Below are positions 1 through 5,395 of a stretch of DNA of 5,603 nt, one piece after another. The stretch lies in the NCBI GenBank assembly GCA_030691805.1, contig JAUYDP010000090.1, positions 1 to 5,603 on the forward strand, given 5' to 3'. Each line of letters starts with the position of its first letter. The first letter of the stretch is position 1. The position numbers were made by a program, and so were the translations under genes. The notes under the pieces are model-generated. The model was not told the origin of the DNA. It worked only from the letters and a program-made list of their open reading frames with translations, and searched no databases. This stretch comes from Dehalococcoidia bacterium (GTDB taxonomy: Bacteria > Chloroflexota > Dehalococcoidia > JAUYDP01).

Positions 1-15
1 AGCCAGAAAGTTCAT
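1..15 (-). CDS. Start of a probable DUF5615 (PIN-like) toxin gene, cut by window edge
   Basis: Only five codons are visible, reading MNFLA. The ATG overlaps the TAA stop of the DUF433 gene by one base (TAATG), the classic arrangement of a translationally coupled antitoxin-toxin pair. DUF5615 PIN-like proteins, the usual partners of DUF433 proteins, commonly begin with M(K/N)FLADEN, where the acidic residues just after this point belong to the nuclease-like active site. The match to that opening plus the context is the whole case. Five residues cannot establish the family, and the active-site residues lie outside the window. Confidence 0.45.
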
Positions 16-248
16 TACGCCTTCTCGGCGACCGGGTAGACCACGTCCGCTCGTAGGGCTTCGGAGGCGAAGGCAAGAGCAGCCCGGATAGCTTCTTCCG
101 TTAGCCGTGGATGCGCGTCGAGGATTTGCTGGACTGTCTCACCCGCCGCCAGCTTCTCCAGGATGAGCACCGCGGTGATGGGAGTACCGGCGACGACTGG
201 CTTGCCCATCATTACAGATGGGTCTGATACGATGAGGCTTCTTTGCAT
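15..248 (-). CDS. DUF433 family protein, probable antitoxin
   Basis: This small 77-residue protein matches the DUF433 pattern. It has an N-terminal strand region with SDPSVMMGKPVVAGTPI at residues 8-24 (families usually show DP.v..GkP.i.GTRi), then LEKLAAGETVQQIL at about 30-43, and a final helix after a proline (HPRLTEEAIRAALAFASE, about 46-63). The second half resembles the winged-helix/VapB-like fold assigned to this family. DUF433 proteins are generally small antitoxins encoded just before a DUF5615 PIN-like toxin, and here the stop codon overlaps a new ATG that begins MNFLA. The start is supported by a good Shine-Dalgarno sequence six bases upstream. The usual GTR is GTP here, a mild deviation. 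The antitoxin role is inferred from family and context. The gene appears intact, unlike the nucleotidyltransferase remnant just upstream. Confidence 0.85.
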   Translation of the reverse strand: MQRSLIVSDPSVMMGKPVVAGTPITAVLILEKLAAGETVQQILDAHPRLTEEAIRAALAFASEALRADVVYPVAEKA

Positions 249-254
249 CTTTCA

Positions 255-262
255 CACCTCTC
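255..262 (-). promoter_or_regulatory. Shine-Dalgarno site of the DUF433 gene
   Basis: The minus strand reads GAGAGGTG, followed by the six-base spacer TGAAAG and the ATG of the DUF433 gene. This supports that start. The site lies just beyond the last recognisable codons of the decayed nucleotidyltransferase gene. Confidence 0.6.
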
Positions 263-266
263 ACAA

Positions 267-404
267 CTAGACAGGGGTAACAAGATGGCTGCCCTCCGTT
301 TACTATCCCCAGGCGAAGGAGCCGAAAACGGCGGCCCGGACCACGTCATGCCGCTTCAAGGCGGGAATGATGTTGGGCCCCTCTTGCTCAAGAAAGGTCT
401 TCAT
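267..404 (-). pseudogene. Decayed MNT-type nucleotidyltransferase remnant
   Basis: From the ATG at 404-402 the minus strand encodes 33 residues ending VVRAAVFGSFAWG, then two consecutive stops (TAG 305-303, TAA 302-300). In the same frame it continues TEGSHLVTPV before another stop at 269-267. Minimal nucleotidyltransferases (MntA/MNT antitoxins, Pol beta superfamily) have hGSxARG, about ten residues, then SDxDLxV. Here the GS motif is followed by exactly ten codons and then HLV where DxD should be. R to W, D to H, D to V and E to stop could each be a single base change. So the remnant keeps alignment and spacing but has lost the arginine, both metal-binding aspartates and an open frame. No Shine-Dalgarno is obvious before the ATG, and nothing of the rest of the protein or a HEPN partner is visible. 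I am fairly sure of the homology and confident that it cannot make an active enzyme. Confidence 0.7.
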
Positions 405-421
405 GGCTGGTGTTGCTTTTG

Positions 422-530
422 TAGCACTACTCCAAACGTGCTATTTCGGTTAAAGTTCTGTGTGTTTGCGAAGTGCCGAAGGCATTTCGGTGAACGTATT
501 GAGCCGCAAACCACGCGTTGGGTGGTGCTC
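422..530. repeat. Nested imperfect inverted repeats in noncoding DNA
   Basis: This lies in the 133-base stretch between the cyclase-like gene and the nucleotidyltransferase remnant, where I see no convincing gene on either strand. The outer arms, 422-440 and 512-530, pair at 13 of 19 positions, including AGCAC/GTGCT and CGTG/CACG ends. Directly inside the right arm, CGCAAAC (505-511) is an exact inverted match to GTTTGCG (464-470). Within that, CCGAA (476-480) and TTCGG (486-490) form a short hairpin. GTGCCGA (473-479) also pairs with TCGGCAC (529-535) as an alternative fold. No run of T follows on either strand, so it is not a standard terminator. It could be a mobile-element end, a degenerate recombination site, a structured RNA or chance. 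Confidence 0.3.
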
Positions 531-537
531 GGCACTA

Positions 538-1464
538 TCATTTGAAGGGCCATAGGCGTATGTTCTCCCAGAATGTATTTTTATAAGGCGAGTTTTCCTT
601 ATGGACAATTATACTTCTGCTAGATAAACGAAGGGCTGGAACTTGAGCTATGAAGAAGACATAAAAACTGTAAGTATATTTCCAAGTATGAACAAGTTCT
701 CGTTCAGCGACCTCATTCCAGCTACATAACTGTTTGAGGGAGTCTAGATAAGAAGGTCTCTTTTCATAGTATTCATCAATGTGTCTATGTAGATGACCCA
801 TAGCCGTCAGCATATTGTGAAGATCACCTACCCACAAATATTTATCTAAGAATTCGGAATCGGAATATTCTTTCAATCGTGAGTTAATGGCACTTGCAAA
901 TATGGCTAGGTCACCGTCAGGACGCCACAAAAATGGATTCACAAACCATAGGTTGTCTTCAGATTGAATTATGAAATTTGACTCCTGAGGAAATAGCTCA
1001 GTTCTGCCCCGGGCAAATAGCTCATCCTCAATACGACCTAAGGTATTCGGATGGATTACGACCCTTGCATGTTTGGCAAGGATAGTCTCGCCAATGTATG
1101 CATCTCGCAAGGCTTGACTAACGACAAAGTAGTTTTGCTCTGATTGAACTGCGAAGTGTCTCCCATAGGCAATACAGCCTCTAGTCCAATAACCACTGTA
1201 GAATGAATAATATTGCAGGGAGATTGCGAACTGGATTAGTCTAAGAGCATCAGCCGAGGTTAGGATTATTGAATCTGAGAATATTCTCCAATCTACATTC
1301 GCCCCACTTATTGCCGTCGAAATTGTAGACTGGGCCTTTGAAGTATTCGGCAATACGTTCATAACTAGTCTTTGGTAGTATTCAATCGCTCGATCCCAAT
1401 CATCTAATATCTTCTTGAATCCAAGAACGTCAAGAAAGCCACAATATTGATATTCATTATTCAT
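538..1464 (-). CDS. Divergent class III nucleotidyl cyclase-like protein, function unknown
   Basis: This 308-residue protein is probably soluble. It opens with CGFLDVLGFKKIL (8-20), resembling the FxDixGFT first strand of class III adenylate/guanylate cyclases, with D12 at the first metal-ligand position. WRIFSDSIILT (59-69) resembles the second metal-site hairpin, with D64. TRGCIAYGRHF (94-104) resembles the R.Gi..G strand, and VSQALRDAYIGE (115-126) sits where cyclases carry G..VN.AARL. The usual transition-state Asn/Arg pair is not evident there. Residues from about 170 to the end match nothing I recognise, apart from a hydrophobic stretch at 266-279. Proteins with FLDxLGFK openings are known to me mostly as sporadic uncharacterised proteins. 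An AGGGAA Shine-Dalgarno precedes the ATG by six bases. The gene is much more AT-rich than purB, suggesting transfer. It follows purB by 46 bases, so it may be read through from the purine operon. The product nucleotide, if any, is unknown. The fold is inferred from motifs only, and no membrane effector gene is adjacent. Confidence 0.6.
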   Translation of the reverse strand: MNNEYQYCGFLDVLGFKKILDDWDRAIEYYQRLVMNVLPNTSKAQSTISTAISGANVDWRIFSDSIILTSADALRLIQFAISLQYYSFYSGYWTRGCIAYGRHFAVQSEQNYFVVSQALRDAYIGETILAKHARVVIHPNTLGRIEDELFARGRTELFPQESNFIIQSEDNLWFVNPFLWRPDGDLAIFASAINSRLKEYSDSEFLDKYLWVGDLHNMLTAMGHLHRHIDEYYEKRPSYLDSLKQLCSWNEVAERELVHTWKYTYSFYVFFIAQVPALRLSSRSIIVHKENSPYKNTFWENIRLWPFK

Positions 1465-1486
1465 CGGTTTTCCCTAACGAATAATT

Positions 1487-1497
1487 ATCTGACAGAT
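1487..1497. repeat. Short palindrome between purB and the cyclase-like gene
   Basis: ATCTG-A-CAGAT is a perfect 5-bp inverted repeat around one base, in the 46-base AT-rich spacer downstream of purB and upstream of the cyclase-like gene. It overlaps a GATAAT hexamer (1489-1484, minus strand) that could be a -10 box, but no matching -35 is visible. It might be an operator. At this length chance is a serious alternative. Confidence 0.15.
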
Positions 1498-1510
1498 GAA
1501 GCGGCTTTAT

Positions 1511-2812
1511 CTACCGCCCCCCCACCAAACCCACTCTCCTGAACGTCTCATCTACATACTTTACATAATATCTATAATCGAAAAGGGCTTTGATCTCATT
1601 TGCAGGGAGAATCTGCGTAATCTGTGGATCGGCAACCAGAAGCGACAGGAAGTCTTGTCCGCCCTGCCAGGAGCGCATGGCATGTCCCTGAACCAGGCGG
1701 TATGCCTCCTGGCGGGAGAGACCCCTCTCCACCAGGGCCAGAAGGACCCGTTGGGAGAAGATCAACCCCCGCGTCAGATCCAGATTCTGGCGCATCCGGT
1801 CCGGGAAGACCTGCAGCTTATCCATAATGAAAGTGAAGAGACGGAGCATGTAGTCCAGAAGTAACGTGCTGTCTGGAATAATGATGCGCTCCGTGGATGA
1901 ATGGGAGATATCCCTCTCGTGCCAGAGGGCGATGTTCTCTAAGGCCGTTTGCGCGTAGCCTCGAAGCAGCCGGGCCTGGCCGCAATTGCGCTCGCAATGC
2001 TCAGGGTTGCGCTTATGAGGCATGGCCGAAGAGCCGGTCTGGCCTTCCTCGAAAGGCTCTTCCGCCTCGCGCACTTCCGTGCGTTGCAGATGGCGTATCT
2101 CCGTGGCGAATTTCTCCAGGGATCCGCCGATGATGGCCAGGGTGGTGACGAGCTGGGCGTGGCGGTCTCGCTGAAGGACCTGGCTGGATATGGGCGCCGG
2201 GGCTAGTCCCAACTTGGCGCAAGTGTGTTCTTCTATTTGAGGTGGTACCGTGGCATAGGTCCCCACGGCGCCGGAGATTTTCCCCACGGAGGCCACATTT
2301 CGGGCCTCTTGCAGCCGCTGGGCGTTGCGTCGCATCTCCTCCACCCAGAGGGCGAGTTTGAGTCCAAAGGTCATAGGCTCGGCATGGACGCCGTGGGTCC
2401 GCCCAATCATTAGCGTGTCCTTGTGTTCGATCGCTCGCCGTTCCAGCACACGAGTCAGCGCGGAAACGTCATCGGCCAAAAGATCGGCTGCCGCGACCAT
2501 CTGGACGCTCAGAGCGGTGTCCATGACGTCGGAGGAGGTTAGGCCGTGATGTAGGAACCGCCCTTCTGGACCGAGGCTCTCGGTGACGGCGGCCAGGAAG
2601 GCGGTCATGTCATGGTGGGTCTGCTTGAATACCTCGTACATGCGCTGCCTGTCAAGGCGCGCGCCCTTTAGCTTCGCCAGGTCGTCCTGTGGTATAAGAC
2701 CCAGCTTGGCCCAGGCCTCGCAGGCGGCCAACTCCACCCGCAGCCAAAGCTCGAACTTGTGGTCCTCGCTCCAGATGGCGGCCATCTGGGGGTGGGTGTA
2801 CCGCTCGATCAT
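1511..2812 (-). CDS. purB: Adenylosuccinate lyase PurB
   Basis: PurB cleaves fumarate from SAICAR (giving AICAR) and from adenylosuccinate (giving AMP), two steps in cytosolic purine synthesis. The protein is 433 residues, the length of the short Bacillus/Thermotoga-type enzymes, and is full length. It carries the fumarase/aspartase superfamily regions in order: HHDMTAF (66-72), TSSDVMDTA (92-100), GRTHGVHAEP (137-146) with the conserved active-site histidine at 140, and the signature loop GSSAMPHKRNP (260-270) holding the catalytic serine. RDISHSSTER (300-309) and a C-terminal helical domain follow. The start is two bases after the purE stop, with only a weak Shine-Dalgarno, so coupled translation is likely. 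The last codons include a run of seven G on the coding strand (1523-1517); the frame as read ends VGLVGGR. Identification is secure. Confidence 0.97.
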   Translation of the reverse strand: MIERYTHPQMAAIWSEDHKFELWLRVELAACEAWAKLGLIPQDDLAKLKGARLDRQRMYEVFKQTHHDMTAFLAAVTESLGPEGRFLHHGLTSSDVMDTALSVQMVAAADLLADDVSALTRVLERRAIEHKDTLMIGRTHGVHAEPMTFGLKLALWVEEMRRNAQRLQEARNVASVGKISGAVGTYATVPPQIEEHTCAKLGLAPAPISSQVLQRDRHAQLVTTLAIIGGSLEKFATEIRHLQRTEVREAEEPFEEGQTGSSAMPHKRNPEHCERNCGQARLLRGYAQTALENIALWHERDISHSSTERIIIPDSTLLLDYMLRLFTFIMDKLQVFPDRMRQNLDLTRGLIFSQRVLLALVERGLSRQEAYRLVQGHAMRSWQGGQDFLSLLVADPQITQILPANEIKALFDYRYYVKYVDETFRRVGLVGGR

Positions 2813-2814
2813 AT

Positions 2815-3267
2815 CTACTGCTGGGCCAGGCGGTCCCGGAAGGCCTGATACGCCTCCCGGACGGAGTCATGCTTCAGGCCCAGGATGGAGGCTGCCAGGT
2901 AGGCGGCGTTTTGGGCTCCCTGTATGCCTACCGAGGCCACAGGGACCCCTGCCGGCATCTGGACGATGGAGTACAGGGCGTCAACCCCTTTGAGCTCGCT
3001 GCTGGCCAATGGGACTCCGATAACGGGGATGGTGGTCCACCCGGCCAGCACGCCCGGCAGATGGGCTGCGCCGCCCGCCCCAGCGATGAGCACCTCCAGG
3101 CCGCGGTCCCGGGCCGTCTTGCCGTACTCCCGGACTTTCTCCGGCGCCCGGTGGGCGGACATGACCGTCACCTCGTAGTCTACACCCAGGTCTTTCAGGA
3201 CATCCAGGGCGCCTTGCATCACCGGCATGTCTGACTGGCTGCCCATGATCACGCCGACGAGGGGCAT
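2815..3267 (-). CDS. purE: N5-carboxyaminoimidazole ribonucleotide mutase PurE
   Basis: PurE moves the carboxylate of N5-CAIR to carbon 4, giving CAIR, in IMP synthesis; it normally acts after PurK. At 150 residues it is a typical stand-alone class I PurE, an octamer in known cases. Visible motifs are MGSQSD (8-13) at the phosphate-binding turn, SAHRAP (37-42) with the catalytic-site histidine at 39, GAGGAAHLPG (63-72), and MPAGVPVASVGI with GAQNAA (104-122). The AHLPG and MPxGVPV forms match class I rather than the CO2-using class II AIR carboxylases, so a purK is expected elsewhere; none is in this window. Only one base separates its ATG from the amidohydrolase stop. No clear Shine-Dalgarno is seen, which suggests it depends on translation of the gene before it. 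Identification is secure. Confidence 0.97.
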   Translation of the reverse strand: MPLVGVIMGSQSDMPVMQGALDVLKDLGVDYEVTVMSAHRAPEKVREYGKTARDRGLEVLIAGAGGAAHLPGVLAGWTTIPVIGVPLASSELKGVDALYSIVQMPAGVPVASVGIQGAQNAAYLAASILGLKHDSVREAYQAFRDRLAQQ

Positions 3268-3268
3268 T

Positions 3269-4120
3269 CTATACCGTCAGGCCCAGGATGCGCTGGGCGT
3301 TCTTGTAAAAGACCTTCTCCAGTATCTCCGGCTTGTAGCCCTCGCTCTCCCAGTCCTGAAGCAGACGCTTATGGGAAAGGAGCGGGTAGTCCGACCCGAA
3401 CATGACCCTATCCTGTAACCGCCCCCTGATCTCCCGCTTGAGTGAATCGGAGAAGTACTTGGGAGACCAGCCCGATAGCTCCATAACTACGTTGGTCTTG
3501 TGGACCACAATGGCGATCATCTCCTCCTGCCACGGCCAAGATGGGTGGCAAGCGATTATTTTAAGGTCCGGGAAATCGGCGGCGACGTCGTCAATGTACG
3601 GTATGGGCTTGGTGTATTTCAGGCGTATCCCCATGCCACCAGGCATTCCGCCTCCCAGGCCGGTGGTGCCGGTATGGAACTGCACCGGGCAGCCAAGCTC
3701 CACGCATTTCTCATAGATCGGATAGACCATGCGGTCGTTGGGGAAGAATTCCTGGGCCGCCTGCTGGAACTTGACCCCGATCATGCCCAACCCCTTGACC
3801 GCCCGTTCTACCTCTGCGATAGCGGCCTTTTGTTTCCATGGATCCACACAGGCCCAGGCCCCTAGAAACACGTCAGGGTGCTCCTCAGCCATGCGGGCTA
3901 CTACCTCATTGGGGACCCTAGGCAGGCCGGTACCGGCTTCGGCATCCCAGGCGATGATAAGGCCCTTCACGTCGGCGTCCCGAAAGTCCTGAGCCATCTC
4001 TTCCGGGGTCTTGACCTGGAATGTATACCCGTAGTTCTTCTCCAGGGCGTCTTGATAGGTTTTAGTGCTCTCGTACCACTCCTTGGTGGATATGTGAGCG
4101 TGGACGTCTATGGCTTTCAT
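3269..4120 (-). CDS. Metal-dependent amidohydrolase (PF04909/COG2159 type), substrate unknown
   Basis: This 283-residue enzyme has the amidohydrolase-2 TIM-barrel pattern. DVHAHI (5-10) gives the HxH metal ligands H7 and H9. FHTGT (148-152) gives H149, ACHPSW (190-195) gives H192, and MFGSDYPLL (240-248) gives the catalytic/metal aspartate D244. The C-terminal FYKNAQRILGL is typical of the family, where residues near it close the barrel. PF04909 members include hydrolases and non-oxidative decarboxylases such as ACMSD and gamma-resorcylate decarboxylase; the sequence does not show which chemistry applies. It sits between purD and purE, 21 bases after purD and one base before purE, so it is surely co-expressed with the purine genes. 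A good Shine-Dalgarno precedes the start. There is no signal peptide, so it is probably cytosolic. It is not a recognised step of IMP synthesis. A role in purine or folate-linked metabolism, metabolite repair, or mere operon sharing are all open. The family call is firm and the function is unknown. Confidence 0.88.
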   Translation of the reverse strand: MKAIDVHAHISTKEWYESTKTYQDALEKNYGYTFQVKTPEEMAQDFRDADVKGLIIAWDAEAGTGLPRVPNEVVARMAEEHPDVFLGAWACVDPWKQKAAIAEVERAVKGLGMIGVKFQQAAQEFFPNDRMVYPIYEKCVELGCPVQFHTGTTGLGGGMPGGMGIRLKYTKPIPYIDDVAADFPDLKIIACHPSWPWQEEMIAIVVHKTNVVMELSGWSPKYFSDSLKREIRGRLQDRVMFGSDYPLLSHKRLLQDWESEGYKPEILEKVFYKNAQRILGLTV

Positions 4121-4124
4121 ATTT

Positions 4125-4131
4125 CCCTCTC
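4125..4131 (-). promoter_or_regulatory. Shine-Dalgarno site of the amidohydrolase gene
   Basis: The minus strand reads GAGAGGG followed by AAAT and the ATG. It lies in the 21-base gap after purD. It is the strongest ribosome binding site inside the purine run, so this gene probably initiates independently while purE and purB appear coupled. Confidence 0.55.
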
Positions 4132-4141
4132 GATTAGTATA

Positions 4142-5392
4142 TTAACTAAGGGCGGCGATGTCTTTTCTGTAATGGGCGCCCTGGAAGTGGACACGATCCA
4201 CGTTACGGTAAGCCTTCTCCCTGGCCTCGGCCATAGTATCCCCCTGGGCCACTACCGTGAGCACCCGCCCGCCGCTGGTGAGCCAGATTCCCGAGGCCTG
4301 GCCGGTGCCAGCGTGAAAGGCCTGAACGCCCTCATCCAGGGTCCCCAGTCCCGATATGGGGAACCCGGTGGCATAAGGTCCAGGGTAGCCCTGAGAAGCC
4401 AGTACGACCCCCACGCTGCTGTCGTTGCTCCAGCGCACTTTGACCTGGGCGAGAGTCTGGCTATAAATAGCCCACAGTATCTGGGCCAGGTCCGTCTCCA
4501 GAAGGGGAAGGACCGCCTGAGTCTCCGGGTCTCCGAACCGGGCATTGAACTCCAAGACTTTTAGGCCCTTCGGGGTTATCATCAGGCCGGCATACAGCAC
4601 ACCCTGGTAGGGGCGGCCCTCAGCCGCCAGGGCCTCGACTGCGGGCTCCAGGACACGTTTCTGTGCTTCTTCGATAGTCTCGGCGGTTAAGAACGAGGGC
4701 GGGCAGTAGGACCCCATGCCTCCGGTGTTGGGTCCCTGGTCATAGTCATGGACCCGCTTGTAGTCGCATACCGGAAGCATCGGCGCCACCGTGATCCCGT
4801 CGGTAAAGGCCATCAGGCTGACCTCTTGGCCTTCAAGACATTCTTCCACTATTACCCGCTCTCCAGCAGGGCCGAAGGCTCGCTCTACCATGATACGGTA
4901 AAGCGCTCCTAATGCCTCTTTAGTTGACTGGGCCACGATTACCCCTTTTCCTGCGGCCAGGCCATCAGCTTTTACTACGAGAGGGGTGTCCTGGCCCTCT
5001 ATGTAGGCCCTGGCCTGGTCATAGGATGAGAAGGAGCATCCCAACGCGTTTGGGATGCCGTATTTTTCCATCAACGCCTTAGAGAAGACCTTGCTTGACT
5101 CTATCTCAGCGGCGGCCCGGCTGGGGCCGACGATAGGGATACGCTGCTGGTCGAAGTAGTCCACGATCCCCTTCGCCAGCGGTTCTTCCGGCCCCACGAC
5201 GACCAGGTCCATGTGATGGGAGGCAACCGCCAGGGCCTCGAAGTCCATGGGCTTTATGTCCAGGTTCTCGGCTATCTGCGCCGTCCCCCCGTTCCCAGGG
5301 GCCACCGAGACCTCCGTGACGCGAGGGCTTTGCTTTAGCTTCCAGGCTATGGCGTGCTCGCGCGCCCCGGAGCCAATGACCAATACTCTCAT
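4142..5392 (-). CDS. purD: Phosphoribosylamine-glycine ligase PurD (GAR synthetase)
   Basis: PurD joins glycine to 5-phosphoribosylamine using ATP, the second step of IMP synthesis, in the cytosol. The 416-residue protein is close to the usual 420-430 and complete. It shows the N-terminal phosphate-binding GSGAREHA (7-14), VVGPEEPLAKG (65-75), the ATP-grasp KADGLAAGKGV (141-151), VEECLEG (182-188), the GPNTGGMGSY loop (220-229), and the family signature NARFGDPETQ (283-292) with metal-binding residues. A C-terminal domain ending near HYRKDIA follows. The opening MRVLVIGSGAREH fixes the start. The gene before it ends three bases upstream with TAG, and the intervening TAA is in the same frame. 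A GAGAGG stretch (5411-5406) is a possible but distant Shine-Dalgarno, 13 bases from the ATG, so coupling to the upstream gene is likely. Identification is secure. Confidence 0.97.
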   Translation of the reverse strand: MRVLVIGSGAREHAIAWKLKQSPRVTEVSVAPGNGGTAQIAENLDIKPMDFEALAVASHHMDLVVVGPEEPLAKGIVDYFDQQRIPIVGPSRAAAEIESSKVFSKALMEKYGIPNALGCSFSSYDQARAYIEGQDTPLVVKADGLAAGKGVIVAQSTKEALGALYRIMVERAFGPAGERVIVEECLEGQEVSLMAFTDGITVAPMLPVCDYKRVHDYDQGPNTGGMGSYCPPSFLTAETIEEAQKRVLEPAVEALAAEGRPYQGVLYAGLMITPKGLKVLEFNARFGDPETQAVLPLLETDLAQILWAIYSQTLAQVKVRWSNDSSVGVVLASQGYPGPYATGFPISGLGTLDEGVQAFHAGTGQASGIWLTSGGRVLTVVAQGDTMAEAREKAYRNVDRVHFQGAHYRKDIAALS

Positions 5393-5395
5393 TTA

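Noticed and set aside
476..490. CCGAA-GGCAT-TTCGG as a rho-independent terminator
   Set aside because: The stem is only five base pairs and no T tract follows on either strand.
431..523. An integron attC site in the noncoding gap
   Set aside because: Only one of the two core sites fits the consensus, and the inner pair is about 26 bases from one core but 5 from the other. No integrase or cassette array is visible.
243..545. A 100-residue plus-strand open frame across the gap
   Set aside because: It lies opposite the nucleotidyltransferase remnant and the inverted repeats, has no Shine-Dalgarno or recognisable domain, and runs against the direction of every supported gene.
538..1464. A complete Pycsar or CBASS defence system around the cyclase-like gene
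   Set aside because: Neither a membrane effector nor any other effector gene lies next to it. The neighbours are purB and a dead nucleotidyltransferase remnant.
1484..1489. GATAAT as a promoter -10 box for the cyclase-like gene
   Set aside because: No acceptable -35 lies 16-18 bases upstream, and the predicted start of transcription would fall on the ribosome binding site. It is too weak to list as a promoter.
1496..2993. Several plus-strand and other-frame open frames over purB and purE
   Set aside because: They are shadows of the GC-rich purB and purE coding frames, with low-complexity, arginine/proline/serine-rich products and no domain match.
3227..4564. Long plus-strand open frames over the amidohydrolase and purD, up to 228 residues
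   Set aside because: They lie antisense to two securely identified enzymes and show no family motifs. GC-rich third positions commonly open antisense frames like these.
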